64,000 nt of DNA from Mycobacterium sp. SMC-2 (GTDB lineage: Bacteria; Actinomycetota; Actinomycetes; Mycobacteriales; Mycobacteriaceae): positions 5,270,001-5,334,000 of the forward strand of contig NZ_CP079863.1 in the NCBI RefSeq assembly GCF_025263485.1. The letters run 5' to 3'. This document shows, one piece after another, positions 29,723 through 40,263 of the stretch (positions are counted from its first letter, which is position 1; each line of letters starts with the position of its first letter). The notes under the pieces are model-generated. The model did no database searches and had not been told where the DNA came from. It saw nothing but the letters and a program-made list of their open reading frames with translations. The position numbers and the translations under genes were made by a program.

Positions 29723-30346
29723 ATGGCCTCCAAGCACACCCTCTTTCGGATCTTCTACCGCATCGGCTTCACCCCGTGGGACGGTCATCCGATCGCACAA
29801 AAGCTGCGGGACCTGGTCGAGGGGACCACTGACGCGCCCGCGTTGCCGGTCGGATCGGCCCTCGATCTCGGCTGCGGCACCGGGGACTCGGCGATCTACC
29901 TGGCACAACACGGGTGGAAAGTCACCGGCGTCGACTTCGTAGCGAAACCTCTCGACAAGGCCCGGGCCAAGGCCGGCAACTTGCCGGTCGACTTCGTCCG
30001 GGCCGACGTCACGCGGCTGAGTCAGACCGGGATCGGCACGGGCTTCCAACTGATCGTCGACAACGGCTGCCTGCACAACATGAGCGACGCAGATCGCGAC
30101 GCGTACGTCCGGGAGGTCAGCGCGGTGGCCGCGCCCGACGCACGGCTGTTCGTCGTCGCGTTCCGTCCCGGTGGGAGGTTCGGCGTGCGGGGTGTCGAGC
30201 CCGCCGAGATGGAATCACGATTCTCAGCCGCATGGACGCTGTTGTCCGCCGGTGACGAGGGGGACCTCGATGAAGCACGGCTGAGTCGGGGAAATGCGCG
30301 CGAGCAGACCCCGGCGCGGTACTACCTCTTTGCGCGCCGCGGCTGA
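29723..30346 (+). CDS. Class I SAM-dependent methyltransferase
   Basis: 207 residues with motif I DLGCGTG (residues 48-54), an acidic end of strand 2 (VTGVDF), FVRADVT and the post-motif LIVDNGCLHNM. Small-molecule methyltransferase fold; acceptor unknown. It starts 24 nt after the second LLM gene on the same strand and is followed by a strong terminator, so it closes the three-gene unit 27609-30346. Confidence 0.83.
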   Translation: MASKHTLFRIFYRIGFTPWDGHPIAQKLRDLVEGTTDAPALPVGSALDLGCGTGDSAIYLAQHGWKVTGVDFVAKPLDKARAKAGNLPVDFVRADVTRLSQTGIGTGFQLIVDNGCLHNMSDADRDAYVREVSAVAAPDARLFVVAFRPGGRFGVRGVEPAEMESRFSAAWTLLSAGDEGDLDEARLSRGNAREQTPARYYLFARRG

Positions 30347-30354
30347 GTCCCAAA

Positions 30355-30397
30355 GCGCGAAAGCCCCCGAAGGCAACGCTTTTCGGGGGCTTTGCGC
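30355..30397. terminator. Strong bidirectional intrinsic-type terminator
   Basis: AAAGCCCCCGAA (30360-30371) pairs perfectly with TTCGGGGGCTTT (30382-30393), extended by GCGC on both sides with one bulged G. The loop is 10 bases. A-rich and T-rich flanks in the stem make it effective for both the methyltransferase transcript and the opposing fadB transcript. Confidence 0.85.
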
Positions 30398-30406
30398 GTA
30401 GAGATG

Positions 30407-32551
30407 TTACGTCAGCGACTTCGGCGGCAGGAAGCGGTCGCCGTACTTGGCGGCCAGCTCGCGGGCCCGGGCCACGAAGGCTTCCTTGCCCGTACCGCCC
30501 GGACCGGAGTAGCCGACGATGAACTGCGCGCTACCACCGGTGTACGGAGGGAAGCCGATGCCCATGATCGACCCGATGTTGGCGTCGGCGGTCGACGTCA
30601 ACACGCCCTCGTCGAGGCACTTCTGCGTTTCCAGCGCCTCGGCGAACAGCATCCGGTCGATCATGTCCTGCAGCGGCGGCTGCGACGAACCGGACTTGAA
30701 CGTCTCCCGCAGGCCCGGCCACAGGCCGGTGCGCTTGCCGTCGACGTACTCATAGAAGCCCGCGCCCTTCAGCCGTGAGGGGCGGCCGATCTCTATCATC
30801 TTCTCCACGACCGCTTCCGCCGGGTGCGGCTCATAGGTGCCGCCGGCGTCCTCGACACCCTTGCGGGTGGCGACCGCGATCTTGTGCATCAGCTCCAGGT
30901 TGAGCTCGTCGGACAGCTGCAGCGGCGGCGCCGGGTAGCCGGCCTGCGACCCGGCGTGCTCGATGGACGCCGGCTCGACGCCCTCACCGAGCATCGCCAG
31001 GGCCTCGTTGACAAACGTGCCGATGACGCGGCTGGTGAAGAAGCCGCGGCTGTCGTTGACCACGATCGGGGTCTTGCCGATGGCCAGCGTGTAGTCGAAC
31101 ACCCGGGCCAGCGCCTCGTCAGAGGTCTTCTCGCCCTTGATGATCTCGACCAGCGGCATCTTGTCGACCGGCGAGAAGAAGTGGATCCCGATGAAGTCCT
31201 CCTGCCGCTTGACGCCGGTCGCCAGACCGGTGATCGGCAGCGTCGAGGTGTTGGACCCGAGCAGCGCGTTCGGCTCGACGATGTCCTGGATCTCCTGGAA
31301 CACCTTGTGCTTGAGTTCCTGGTTCTCGAACACCGCCTCGATCACGAAGTCGACGCCCTTGAAGTCGGCGGGGTCGGCTGTCGGCGTGATGCGGTCCAGC
31401 AGCGCCTTGCTCTTCTCCTCGGTGGTCTTGCCCCGCTGAAGCGCCTTGGCCTCAAGCTTTTCCGAGTAACCCTTGCCCTTCTGGGCGGCCTCGATGCTGA
31501 CGTCCTTGAGCACCACGTCGAACCCGGCCTTAGCCGACACGTACGCGATGCCGGCGCCCATCATGCCCGCGCCCAGCACGCCGATCTTGTTGATCTTGAC
31601 CGGCTCGATGCCGTCGGGGCGCGAGCCGCCGCCGTTGATGTGCTGCAGGTCGAAAAAGAACGCCTGGATCATGTTCTTGGCGACCTGGCCGGTGACCAGC
31701 TGGGTGAAGTAGCGGCTCTCGATGCGGCTGGCGGTGTCGAAGTCCACCTGCGCGCCCTCGACGGCCGCGTCCAGGATGGCCCGCGGCGCCGGCATCGGCG
31801 CACCCTTGAGCTGCTTGCGCAGCAGCGCGGGGAACGACGGCAGGATGCCGGCCAGCGCCGGGCTGGACGGGGTGCCGCCGGGCATCTTGTAACCCTTGGC
31901 ATCCCACGGCTGGGTGTGCGAGTCGGGGTTGGCCTTGATCCACGCCTTGGCGGCGGGCACCAACTCCTCGACCGAGCCGACGAGCTCATCGACGAGCCCG
32001 ATCTCCTTGGCCTTGTCCGGCTTGAACCGGGTGCCCTGAGACAGCACGTTCATGAATGCGTTCTGGATGCCGAACATCCGCACGCTGCGGGCCACCCCGC
32101 CCCCGCCGGGCAACAAGCCCAGCGTGACTTCGGGGAACCCGACGACGAGGCCCTTGACATCCGCGGCGATGCGGTGGTGACAGGCCAGCGCGATCTCCAG
32201 GCCGCCGCCGAGCGCGGCGCCGTTGATGGCGGCCACCACCGGCTTGCCCAGGGTCTCCAGGGCCCGCAGGTCGCGCTTGATCTCCTCGACCTCGGTGAAG
32301 ACGTCCCCGGCATTCTCCGGGCCGGCGTTGATCATGCTCTTGAGATCGCCGCCGGCGAAGAACGTCTTCTTCGCGCTCGTGATCACCACGCCGGTGACCG
32401 AATCCTTCTCCGCGACAAGGCGTTCGACGGCCTTGTGCATCGACTCCTTGTAGTGCTCGTTCATCACGTTCGCCGAACCGGTCGGGTCGTCGAGCGTCAG
32501 GGTGACGATGCCGTCGGCATCCTTGTCCCACTGAATGGTGTTCTCTGCCAT
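30407..32551 (-). CDS. fadB: Fatty-acid oxidation complex alpha subunit FadB
   Basis: 714-residue bifunctional beta-oxidation enzyme (Rv0860 about 720). The N-terminal crotonase domain has SAKKTFFAGGDLKSM and GAALGGGLEIALACHHRIA, cut to size, for enoyl-CoA hydration. The central NAD-binding domain has IGVLGAGMMGAGIAYVSA for 3-hydroxyacyl-CoA oxidation, followed by two HCDH C-terminal domains (NDSRGFFTSRVIG). ATG 32551 (MAENTIQWDKD) is conserved; the frame extends 11 codons upstream into fadA. It lies 4 nt after the fadA stop, forming the trifunctional complex operon. Confidence 0.95.
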   Translation of the reverse strand: MAENTIQWDKDADGIVTLTLDDPTGSANVMNEHYKESMHKAVERLVAEKDSVTGVVITSAKKTFFAGGDLKSMINAGPENAGDVFTEVEEIKRDLRALETLGKPVVAAINGAALGGGLEIALACHHRIAADVKGLVVGFPEVTLGLLPGGGGVARSVRMFGIQNAFMNVLSQGTRFKPDKAKEIGLVDELVGSVEELVPAAKAWIKANPDSHTQPWDAKGYKMPGGTPSSPALAGILPSFPALLRKQLKGAPMPAPRAILDAAVEGAQVDFDTASRIESRYFTQLVTGQVAKNMIQAFFFDLQHINGGGSRPDGIEPVKINKIGVLGAGMMGAGIAYVSAKAGFDVVLKDVSIEAAQKGKGYSEKLEAKALQRGKTTEEKSKALLDRITPTADPADFKGVDFVIEAVFENQELKHKVFQEIQDIVEPNALLGSNTSTLPITGLATGVKRQEDFIGIHFFSPVDKMPLVEIIKGEKTSDEALARVFDYTLAIGKTPIVVNDSRGFFTSRVIGTFVNEALAMLGEGVEPASIEHAGSQAGYPAPPLQLSDELNLELMHKIAVATRKGVEDAGGTYEPHPAEAVVEKMIEIGRPSRLKGAGFYEYVDGKRTGLWPGLRETFKSGSSQPPLQDMIDRMLFAEALETQKCLDEGVLTSTADANIGSIMGIGFPPYTGGSAQFIVGYSGPGGTGKEAFVARARELAAKYGDRFLPPKSLT

Positions 32552-32555
32552 GGTC

Positions 32556-33767
<1,212 letters not shown>

Positions 33768-33960
33768 GTCGAGTTCCTCTTCGAAAGTGGGTTTCGGATC
33801 CGTATTAAAGGTAGGTCCAGATACCGCACCCTAACAAAGTGCCCGGCCAACCTGTTGGTTGGGCCGATCGCTCCGCTCGTCAGCGCCTATACCCCGGCTC
33901 GCGCGCGACTGTATGGCCGGCCGCACGCCCGGGCAGTCACGCACCCTAAGCTCGACCAGC

Positions 33961-35127
33961 ATGACGGTGTCGCGGCTGCGTCCGTACGCGACGACGGTGT
34001 TCGCCGAGATGTCGGCGCTGGCCGCGCGGGTCGGCGCGGTCAACCTCGGCCAGGGTTTCCCCGACGAGGACGGGCCGGCGGCCATGCTCAAGGCCGCCCA
34101 AGACGCCATCGCCGAGGGGAACAACCAGTACCCGCCCGGCATCGGCGTGGCGGCGCTGCGGCACGCCATCGCCGCCCAGCGCCGGCGGCACTTCGGCATC
34201 GACTACGACCCCGACACCGAGGTGCTGGTGACGGTCGGGGCGACCGAGGCCGTCGCGTCCGCGGTGATCGGCCTGGTCGAACCCGGCTCGGAGGTGCTGC
34301 TCATCGAGCCGTTCTACGACTCCTACTCGCCGGTGGTGGCGATGGCCGGCGCGCACCGGGTGGCCGTGCCCCTGGTCCCCCATGGCCGCGGCTTCGCCTT
34401 GGACGCCGACGCCCTGCGCCGGGCGGTGACGCCGCGCACCCGCGCGTTGATCGTCAACACACCGCACAACCCGACCGGCACGGTGCTCAGCGCGGCCGAA
34501 TTGGCCGCGATCGCGGAGGTCGCGGTCGCCGCCGACCTGTTGGTGATTACCGACGAGGTTTACGAGCACCTGGTGTTTGACGACCATCGGCATCTGCCGT
34601 TGGCCGGCTTCGACGGTATGGCCGAGCGCACGGTCACCATCTCCAGCGCGGCCAAGATGTTCAACTGCACCGGATGGAAGATCGGATGGGCCTGCGGCCC
34701 AGCGCATCTCATCGCGGGGGTGCGCGCGGCCAAACAGTATCTGAGCTACGTCGGCGGCGCGCCGTTCCAGCCGGCGGTGGCGCTCGCACTCGACACCGAG
34801 GACGCGTGGGTGGCGAAGCTTCGCGGCTCGTTGCGGTCCCGCCGCGATCGGCTGTCGGCCGGGTTGTCCGAGATCGGCTTCGAGGTGCACGACAGCGCCG
34901 GCACTTACTTCCTGTGCGCCGACCCGCGCCCCCTGGGTTACGACGACAGCACCGCGTTCTGCGCGGCCCTACCGGAAAAGGCGGGGGTGGCCGCCATTCC
35001 GCTGTCGCCATTCTGCGATTCGGCGGGCTCACATCCCGACGTGTGGAATCACTTGGTGCGCTTCACCTTTTGCAAACACGAGGACACCCTGGACGAGGCG
35101 ATCAGGCGGCTGGCCGTCCTGCGCTGA
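33961..35127 (+). CDS. dapC: N-succinyldiaminopimelate aminotransferase DapC
   Basis: 388-residue class I/II PLP aminotransferase for the lysine/meso-diaminopimelate pathway (Rv0858c about 397). Motifs are NLGQGFPDEDGP, NNQYPPGIG, VNTPHNPTGTV, ITDEVYEHLVFD and the PLP-lysine region SSAAKMFNCTGWKIGW. ATG 33961 (MTVSRLRPYAT) is the conserved start; the frame is open upstream to 33859 without support. Divergent from fadA. Confidence 0.93.
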   Translation: MTVSRLRPYATTVFAEMSALAARVGAVNLGQGFPDEDGPAAMLKAAQDAIAEGNNQYPPGIGVAALRHAIAAQRRRHFGIDYDPDTEVLVTVGATEAVASAVIGLVEPGSEVLLIEPFYDSYSPVVAMAGAHRVAVPLVPHGRGFALDADALRRAVTPRTRALIVNTPHNPTGTVLSAAELAAIAEVAVAADLLVITDEVYEHLVFDDHRHLPLAGFDGMAERTVTISSAAKMFNCTGWKIGWACGPAHLIAGVRAAKQYLSYVGGAPFQPAVALALDTEDAWVAKLRGSLRSRRDRLSAGLSEIGFEVHDSAGTYFLCADPRPLGYDDSTAFCAALPEKAGVAAIPLSPFCDSAGSHPDVWNHLVRFTFCKHEDTLDEAIRRLAVLR

Positions 35128-35135
35128 CCGGCCGG

Positions 35136-35585
35136 TTATCCCGCCGCGCCGTAGCCCTCGATCACGCGCTTACGCAGACCCTCCAGCGCGGCGTGGAGGA
35201 TTTTCTTGCGGGCCCGGCCGACCCAGAACTCCGGCAGCGGCGCAAACGGTTCGACCGTGATGGTGAATCGCACCAGGGTCTTGTCGTCGCTCAATCGGCT
35301 CAGGTTGTACTCCCCGTGCTGACCTCGTTGCTGGGCGGTCTTGGCGGCGTCCCACACCATCCAATCCGGACCCCAGTGGTATTCGAGCAGCTCGGTGTCG
35401 TGAATGCCGGTCACCGCGATCGTGACCTTCACGTGGTGCGGCCGCCCGTCGGGATATTTGTCGACGACCTCCACCCGCTTGTGCACCGACGACCACGACG
35501 GCACGGCGTCGATATCGGCCAGCGCCTCCAGGATCACTTCCGGAGGCGCGTCGATGACGATTTCCGACGACGCTTGAATGGCCAC
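35136..35585 (-). CDS. SRPBCC lipid/ligand-binding protein (Rv0857-like)
   Basis: 149-residue START-like fold. It opens MAIQASSEIVIDAPPEVILE and contains PSWSSVHKRVEVVDKYPDGR and LEYHWGPDWMVWD. Strong similarity to the next two SRPBCC genes shows tandem duplication. Ligand unknown; hydrophobic cavity expected. Last gene of the operon 37687-35136, separated from its paralogue by 59 nt. Confidence 0.85.
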   Translation of the reverse strand: MAIQASSEIVIDAPPEVILEALADIDAVPSWSSVHKRVEVVDKYPDGRPHHVKVTIAVTGIHDTELLEYHWGPDWMVWDAAKTAQQRGQHGEYNLSRLSDDKTLVRFTITVEPFAPLPEFWVGRARKKILHAALEGLRKRVIEGYGAAG

Positions 35586-35644
35586 TGCTATTAAGTTAGC
35601 AACCGCTCAGGCAGTCCCGAAGGTAAAAAAGTCCGAGCCGCTGA

Positions 35645-36100
35645 CTATTCCGCTTCGGCCGAACCGTTGACACGCTTTACCAATTCGCACAATCCCTTTA
35701 CCGCTGAGTCGAGAACGCTTTCGCTGGCCCGCCGGACGATGAAGGCGGGCATGGGCCGGCCGGGTTCGACCGTGACATCGAAGCGCACCCGGGTCTTGTC
35801 GACGCCCTCGGGTTTCAGGTTGTACTCGACATGCTGACCGTGCTGCTGGGAAGTCCCTTTGGCGTCATAGACCACCCAATCGGGACCCCAGTGATATTCG
35901 AGGATCTCTTTGTCGACGAGCCCCAGAATCTTGATGGTGGTCTTGACGTGGTGTGGGCGGCCGTCGGGATAACGGTCGATCACTTCGATGTGCTTGTGTA
36001 GCGGCGACCACGACGCTAGGACCGCGACATCTGTCAGCGCCTCCATGACCACTTCTGGCGGCGCGTCGACGACAAATTCCCGTGATGCTTTTACGGCCAC
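35645..36100 (-). CDS. SRPBCC lipid/ligand-binding protein (Rv0856-like)
   Basis: 151 residues. GTG 36100 gives MAVKASREFVVDAPPEVVME, which aligns with the start of the downstream paralogue; TTG 36109 is the alternative. It shares VIDRYPDGRPHHVK and LEYHWGPDWVVYDA with Rv0857-like. About half of residues appear identical by eye, indicating recent duplication. The stop of the racemase gene far lies 58 nt upstream of this start. Confidence 0.83.
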   Translation of the reverse strand: MAVKASREFVVDAPPEVVMEALTDVAVLASWSPLHKHIEVIDRYPDGRPHHVKTTIKILGLVDKEILEYHWGPDWVVYDAKGTSQQHGQHVEYNLKPEGVDKTRVRFDVTVEPGRPMPAFIVRRASESVLDSAVKGLCELVKRVNGSAEAE

Positions 36101-36158
36101 TGAGTTCAACCTAGCAACGTCGGGTCGCCCGCGGAATTGAAACGGCGTAAAAGGCTGG

Positions 36159-37238
36159 CTACCAGTCGATTTCGGTAAGGAGTGTGGTGGCCGCGGGCGG
36201 CCGGCCGACGGGTGCCGCCGGGGTGCGCGAGAAGCGCGGTCCGGGTGCGGCCTGGTCGACGCCGTGGGCGGTGATCACCGTGGACCGTGTCCGCAAGTGC
36301 TCGTCGGCCGCCGCTTCGCTCCACGTCAGCACCGGGGTGACGCACGCATCGGTGCCGGCGAAAACGGTCGTCCACTCGTCACGGGTCCGGCTGGCGAATC
36401 GTGTCGCGAAAACGTCGTACATCTGCGGGTAGGAGCCGATGTCGAGCTGGCCGGGCACCTCGTCGGCCGACAGGCCGAGTCCGGTCAGCAGCGCGGCGAA
36501 GAACTGCGGCTCGATGGCGCCGACGGCCATGTACTTGCCGTCCGCGGTCTCGTAGCAGCGATAGAACGGGGCGCCGCCGTCGAGCAGAAACGATTCGCGC
36601 CGGTCGCGCAGCGCCCCAGTCGACTTCATGGTCCACATCATCTGGGCGAGCAGGCTGACGCCGTCCACCATCGCCGCGTCGATGACCTGCCCCTTGCCCG
36701 ATCGTTCCCGTTCGTACAGCGCGACCGCGATGCCGAGCAGCACCAGCATCGAACCGCCGCCGAAGTCGGCGACGAGGTTCAGCGGCGGCATCGGGGGCCG
36801 GTCGGCGTAGCCCAGCGCGGAGAGCGCGCCGGTCTGCGACAGGTAGTTGATGTCGTGGCCGGCCGTGTGGGCCAGCGGCCCGTCCTGTCCCCAGCCGGTG
36901 ATCCGGGCGAAGATCAGGCGCGGATTGACCGCGGCGCATTCGTCGGGACCGATGCCGAGTCGTTCGCAGGTGCCGGGCCGGAAACAATCCAGCAGCACGT
37001 CGGCCTTGCCGGCGAGATCGAGCAGCGCCGCAGGCTGCGCCTTGACGTCCAGGTCGACGATCCGCTTCCCGCGATGCAGCAGGTCGCGGTCCTCGGGCGG
37101 CATGGTGAGGCCGCCGGGCCGCCGCACCCGCACCACGTCGGCCCCCAGATCGGCGAGCATCATCCCCGCGTGCGGCCCCGGTCCGATCCCGCCGAGCTCG
37201 ATGACCTTCACCCCGGCCAGGGGCCCAGCGTCGCCCAC
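36159..37238 (-). CDS. far: CaiB/BaiF-type racemase Far (alpha-methylacyl-CoA racemase-like)
   Basis: 359 residues, equal to Rv0855. The N-terminal GVKVIELGGIGPGPHAGMML, cut, with LGADVVRVRRPGG binds CoA, and the conserved catalytic-region HDINYLSQTGAL carries the His-Asp typical of alpha-methylacyl-CoA racemases (GHDINYL). It interconverts R and S 2-methylacyl-CoA for branched-chain or sterol side-chain oxidation. It lies 5 nt after the third SRPBCC gene in one operon. Confidence 0.9.
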   Translation of the reverse strand: MGDAGPLAGVKVIELGGIGPGPHAGMMLADLGADVVRVRRPGGLTMPPEDRDLLHRGKRIVDLDVKAQPAALLDLAGKADVLLDCFRPGTCERLGIGPDECAAVNPRLIFARITGWGQDGPLAHTAGHDINYLSQTGALSALGYADRPPMPPLNLVADFGGGSMLVLLGIAVALYERERSGKGQVIDAAMVDGVSLLAQMMWTMKSTGALRDRRESFLLDGGAPFYRCYETADGKYMAVGAIEPQFFAALLTGLGLSADEVPGQLDIGSYPQMYDVFATRFASRTRDEWTTVFAGTDACVTPVLTWSEAAADEHLRTRSTVITAHGVDQAAPGPRFSRTPAAPVGRPPAATTLLTEIDW

Positions 37239-37243
37239 GACGA

Positions 37244-37687
37244 TCAGTTGCCCTTCTTCACTTTCAGTACCTGCTTGCGCAGGCCGTCGGTCGCCGTCTC
37301 CATCGAGCCCTTCACGACCCGCTTCAGCACGAAGCCCGGTAGCGGGACCGTCGGGTCGACGGTGAAGTCGAATTTCACCCGAGTCTTGTCACCCTCGGGC
37401 GTCAGCACGTACTTCCCGTCCTGGGCACGCTGCGCACCGGAGCTGACCAACGTCCAGCTCACCGTGTTGTCCCCCCAGGTATAGGCCACCACCTGCTCAT
37501 CGGTGATGCCCGCCGTCTTGACCTTCATCTTCACTTCCCTGGGCAGCCCGTCGTCTCCGGTGTTGAGCACTTCGGCGCTCTGATGGGCCGACGACCAATC
37601 CTTCAGGGAATCGAAATCTGCGATGACGTCCAGGATCTCCTGGGGCGTCGCCTCGATGACTACTTCGCGTGATTCGCTGATTGCCAT
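37244..37687 (-). CDS. SRPBCC lipid/ligand-binding protein (Rv0854-like)
   Basis: 147 residues from ATG 37687 ([20 protein letters not shown]), the same length as Rv0854. More diverged than the other two paralogues: [12 protein letters not shown] replaces LEYHWGPDW. First gene of the operon with far, starting 63 bp from the divergent pdc start. Ligand unknown. Confidence 0.87.
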   Translation of the reverse strand: MAISESREVVIEATPQEILDVIADFDSLKDWSSAHQSAEVLNTGDDGLPREVKMKVKTAGITDEQVVAYTWGDNTVSWTLVSSGAQRAQDGKYVLTPEGDKTRVKFDFTVDPTVPLPGFVLKRVVKGSMETATDGLRKQVLKVKKGN

Positions 37688-37750
37688 GGCCCGCACCATA
37701 GCGAAACGACGTCCCGGCCGGATGGTTTCGGCCCAGGTACCGTCGTGCTT

Positions 37751-39424
37751 GTGACTGATCCCGTCTACACCGTAGGTGACTACCTGTTGGACCGCCTCGC
37801 CGAACTCGGCGTCACCGAGATCTTCGGGGTTCCCGGCGACTACAACCTGGAATTCCTCGACCACATCGTCGCCCACCCCACCATCCGTTGGGTGGGCAAC
37901 GCCAACGAGCTGAACGCCGGCTACGCCGCCGACGGGTACGGCCGGCTGCGCGGAATGTCAGCGGTGGTAACCACTTTCGGCGTCGGTGAACTGTCGGCGG
38001 CCAACGCGATCGCGGGCAGCTATGCCGAACAGGTGCCCGTCGTGCATATCGTCGGCGGGCCGTCCAAGGACGCGCAGGGCACCCGGCGCGCGCTGCACCA
38101 CTCGCTGGGCGACGGAGACTTCGAGCACTTCTTGCGCGTCAGCCGCGAGATCACCTGCGCCCAAACCAACCTCATGCCCGCGACGGCCCGCCGGGAGATC
38201 GACCGGGTGCTGTCCGAGGTGCGCGAACAGAAGCGGCCCGGATACATCCTGCTGTCCACCGACGTGGCCCGCTTCCCCACCGAACCGCCCGCTGACCCAC
38301 TGCCCCGCTACACCGGCGGCACCAGTCCGCGCGCGTTGTCGCTGTTCGTCGAGGCCGCCTCCGAACTCATCGACGACCGTCAGCTGACCGTGCTGGCCGA
38401 CCTGCTGGTGCATCGGTTGCAGGTGGTCAAGGAACTGGAGGCGCTGCTGGCGGCCGATGTGGTGCCCTACGCGACGCTGATGTGGGGTAAGAGCCTGCTT
38501 GACGAAAGCTCACCCAACTACCTGGGCATCTACGCCGGCTCGGCGAGCGCCCCAGCGGTGCGCACCGCGATCGAAGAGGCACCGGTACTGGTGACCGCCG
38601 GCGTGGTGTTCACCGACATGGTCAGCGGTTTCTTCAGCCAGCGGATCGACCCGGCGCGGACCATCGACGTCGGGCAGTACCAGAGCAGCGTGGCCGGCGA
38701 GGTCTTCGCGCCGCTGGAGATGGGCGCCGCGTTGGAGGCGTTGGCCACCATCCTGACCCGGCGCGCGATCACGTCACCGCCCGTAGCGTCGCCGCCCGCC
38801 GACGCGCTGCCCCCGCCCCCGCCGCGCGACCAACCGCTGACGCAAGAGATGCTGTGGGACCGCCTGTGCGTAGCACTCACCCCGGGCAACGTCGTCCTCG
38901 CCGACCAGGGCACCTCGTTCTACGGCATGGCCGACCACCGCCTACCCCGGGGCGTGACCTTCATCGGCCAACCGCTCTGGGGCTCAATCGGTTACACGCT
39001 GCCTGCGGCGCTGGGGGCCGGGGTGGCGCATCCGGACCGCCGGACGGTATTGCTGATCGGTGACGGCGCCGCGCAGCTGACCGTCCAAGAGCTCGGCAAC
39101 TTCTCGCGGGAAGGCCTCGCACCGGTCATCGTGGTGGTCAACAACGATGGCTACACAGTCGAGCGGGCGATCCACGGTGAGGCGGCACCCTACAACGACA
39201 TCGTGAATTGGAAGTGGACGGCCGTCCCCGAGGCGCTGGGAGTCGCCGACCACCTGGCGTTCCGGGTGCAGACCTACGGTGAGCTCGACGACGCCTTGAC
39301 CGCCGCCGCTCAGCACCGCGACCGCATGGTGTTCGTCGAGGTGGTCTTACCGCGGCTCGAAATCCCGCCCCTGCTGGTCGAACTCGTCCAGCCAACGTCG
39401 CCGGACGGCAGCGTCCGCCGCTAG
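37751..39424 (+). CDS. pdc: Thiamine-diphosphate-dependent 2-oxo-acid decarboxylase (Pdc/Kdc)
   Basis: 557 residues; homologue of Rv0853c (560). The N-terminal [13 protein letters not shown] and catalytic glutamate in [17 protein letters not shown], cut, activate Th[11 protein letters not shown] carries the adjacent histidine pair of pyruvate/indolepyruvate decarboxylases. The C-terminal ThDP/Mg motif is [13 protein letters not shown] ending in NNDGYTVE. The M. tuberculosis enzyme acts on branched-chain and aromatic keto acids. GTG 37751 is chosen; GTG 37745 adds two residues. The last 78 bp overlap the convergent ferredoxin gene. Confidence 0.9.
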   Translation: MTDPVYTVGDYLLDRLAELGVTEIFGVPGDYNLEFLDHIVAHPTIRWVGNANELNAGYAADGYGRLRGMSAVVTTFGVGELSAANAIAGSYAEQVPVVHIVGGPSKDAQGTRRALHHSLGDGDFEHFLRVSREITCAQTNLMPATARREIDRVLSEVREQKRPGYILLSTDVARFPTEPPADPLPRYTGGTSPRALSLFVEAASELIDDRQLTVLADLLVHRLQVVKELEALLAADVVPYATLMWGKSLLDESSPNYLGIYAGSASAPAVRTAIEEAPVLVTAGVVFTDMVSGFFSQRIDPARTIDVGQYQSSVAGEVFAPLEMGAALEALATILTRRAITSPPVASPPADALPPPPPRDQPLTQEMLWDRLCVALTPGNVVLADQGTSFYGMADHRLPRGVTFIGQPLWGSIGYTLPAALGAGVAHPDRRTVLLIGDGAAQLTVQELGNFSREGLAPVIVVVNNDGYTVERAIHGEAAPYNDIVNWKWTAVPEALGVADHLAFRVQTYGELDDALTAAAQHRDRMVFVEVVLPRLEIPPLLVELVQPTSPDGSVRR

Positions 39425-39628
39425 GGGCGCCGCGTCAGCGGGCCGGGAGCCAGTGTGCACACCGTTTGGATCCGTTGATCGCAGCATCGCCTGCACGGTT
39501 CGCCGGCAGCGCCCGCAGTCGGCGCCTGCCCCGCAGGCCTGGGCGACATCCTTGGTCGTGCAGGCCCCGGCTGCTACCGCCTCGCTCACCGTTTGGCTGG
39601 TGATCCCGTTGCACAGGCACACAAACAT
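39347..39628 (-). CDS. bfd: Bacterioferritin-associated ferredoxin-like [2Fe-2S] protein
   Basis: 93 residues. Cys4, Cys6, Cys38 and Cys41 (CLCNGIT ... GADCGRC) fall at exactly the E. coli Bfd positions, predicting a 2Fe-2S cluster that donates electrons to bacterioferritin for iron release. The C-terminal ~35 residues are an extension ([14 protein letters not shown]...) whose last 26 codons lie antisense to the pdc 3' end. A shorter true protein cannot be excluded because no earlier stop exists. No bacterioferritin gene is nearby. Confidence 0.8.
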   Translation of the reverse strand: MFVCLCNGITSQTVSEAVAAGACTTKDVAQACGAGADCGRCRRTVQAMLRSTDPNGVHTGSRPADAAPLAADAAVRRRWLDEFDQQGRDFEPR

Positions 39629-39640
39629 GGAGCTGGCCGC

Positions 39641-40243
39641 TCAGTCCGCCTCGATGCGCATCATGTTGGTGAATTGGCCGACGAAAACCGGCGGGTAGGG
39701 CCCCACCCCGGCGCCCGACATCCACTCGGCCACAGCGTCGGGATGCTCGATCCACCGCCGCGCGCTCTCTTCGTCGGGCAACTCCGACATGATCAGCACC
39801 TCGTGCTCATCGTCGAAGGCCTGGAAGATCCAGGTCTTGCGGATGCCGGCCGCGACGAATCTCTCAGTGGCGGAAGCGACTTCGGCGGCGAGGGCCGGCA
39901 CGTCGTGCACGGAGGCGATGGTGGCGACCACGACGCCGGGCGCCTCGGGAGTCGCCGTGGGCGCCGTGACGAACCTGTCGACGATCTCGCCGGCGAACAC
40001 CGCGGGAATGTCGTCGACGCCGGCCGCGTCGAACCAGTCGAAGAACACCCGCGAACGCAGCAGTTCCACGATCGGCTCGCGGCTGTGGACCCCGATCATC
40101 ACCAGCACGCGGCCGTAGTCATGGGTCGAGGTGTAGACCAGGACGTGGTGGGCGCCGATGTCGGCCAGGGCCGCCTTCCTGCGCTCGAGCAGCGGCCACA
40201 CCCGGCTGGGATCCGGAACACGATAGTCCGAAGCGATGACCAT
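39641..40243 (-). CDS. Two-domain dimeric alpha/beta-barrel-like protein, function unknown
   Basis: 200 residues from ATG 40243 (MVIASDYRVPDPSRVW). TTG 40267, overlapping the fadD stop, is an alternative start. The protein is an internal duplication: FFDWFDAAGVDDIPAVFAGEIVDRF, split, in the first half aligns with VAEWMSGAGVGPYPPVFVGQFTNMM, split, in the second. Each half also has a beta-strand pair (HVLVYTSTHDYGRVLVMI; TWIFQAFDDEHEVLIM). This suggests two ferredoxin-like barrel domains. Its place, convergent with pdc, equals that of Rv0852 (annotated fadD16), but no adenylating motifs are visible. Confidence 0.7.
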   Translation of the reverse strand: MVIASDYRVPDPSRVWPLLERRKAALADIGAHHVLVYTSTHDYGRVLVMIGVHSREPIVELLRSRVFFDWFDAAGVDDIPAVFAGEIVDRFVTAPTATPEAPGVVVATIASVHDVPALAAEVASATERFVAAGIRKTWIFQAFDDEHEVLIMSELPDEESARRWIEHPDAVAEWMSGAGVGPYPPVFVGQFTNMMRIEAD

Positions 40244-40263
40244 CGAATGAATGTCGCCGTCAC

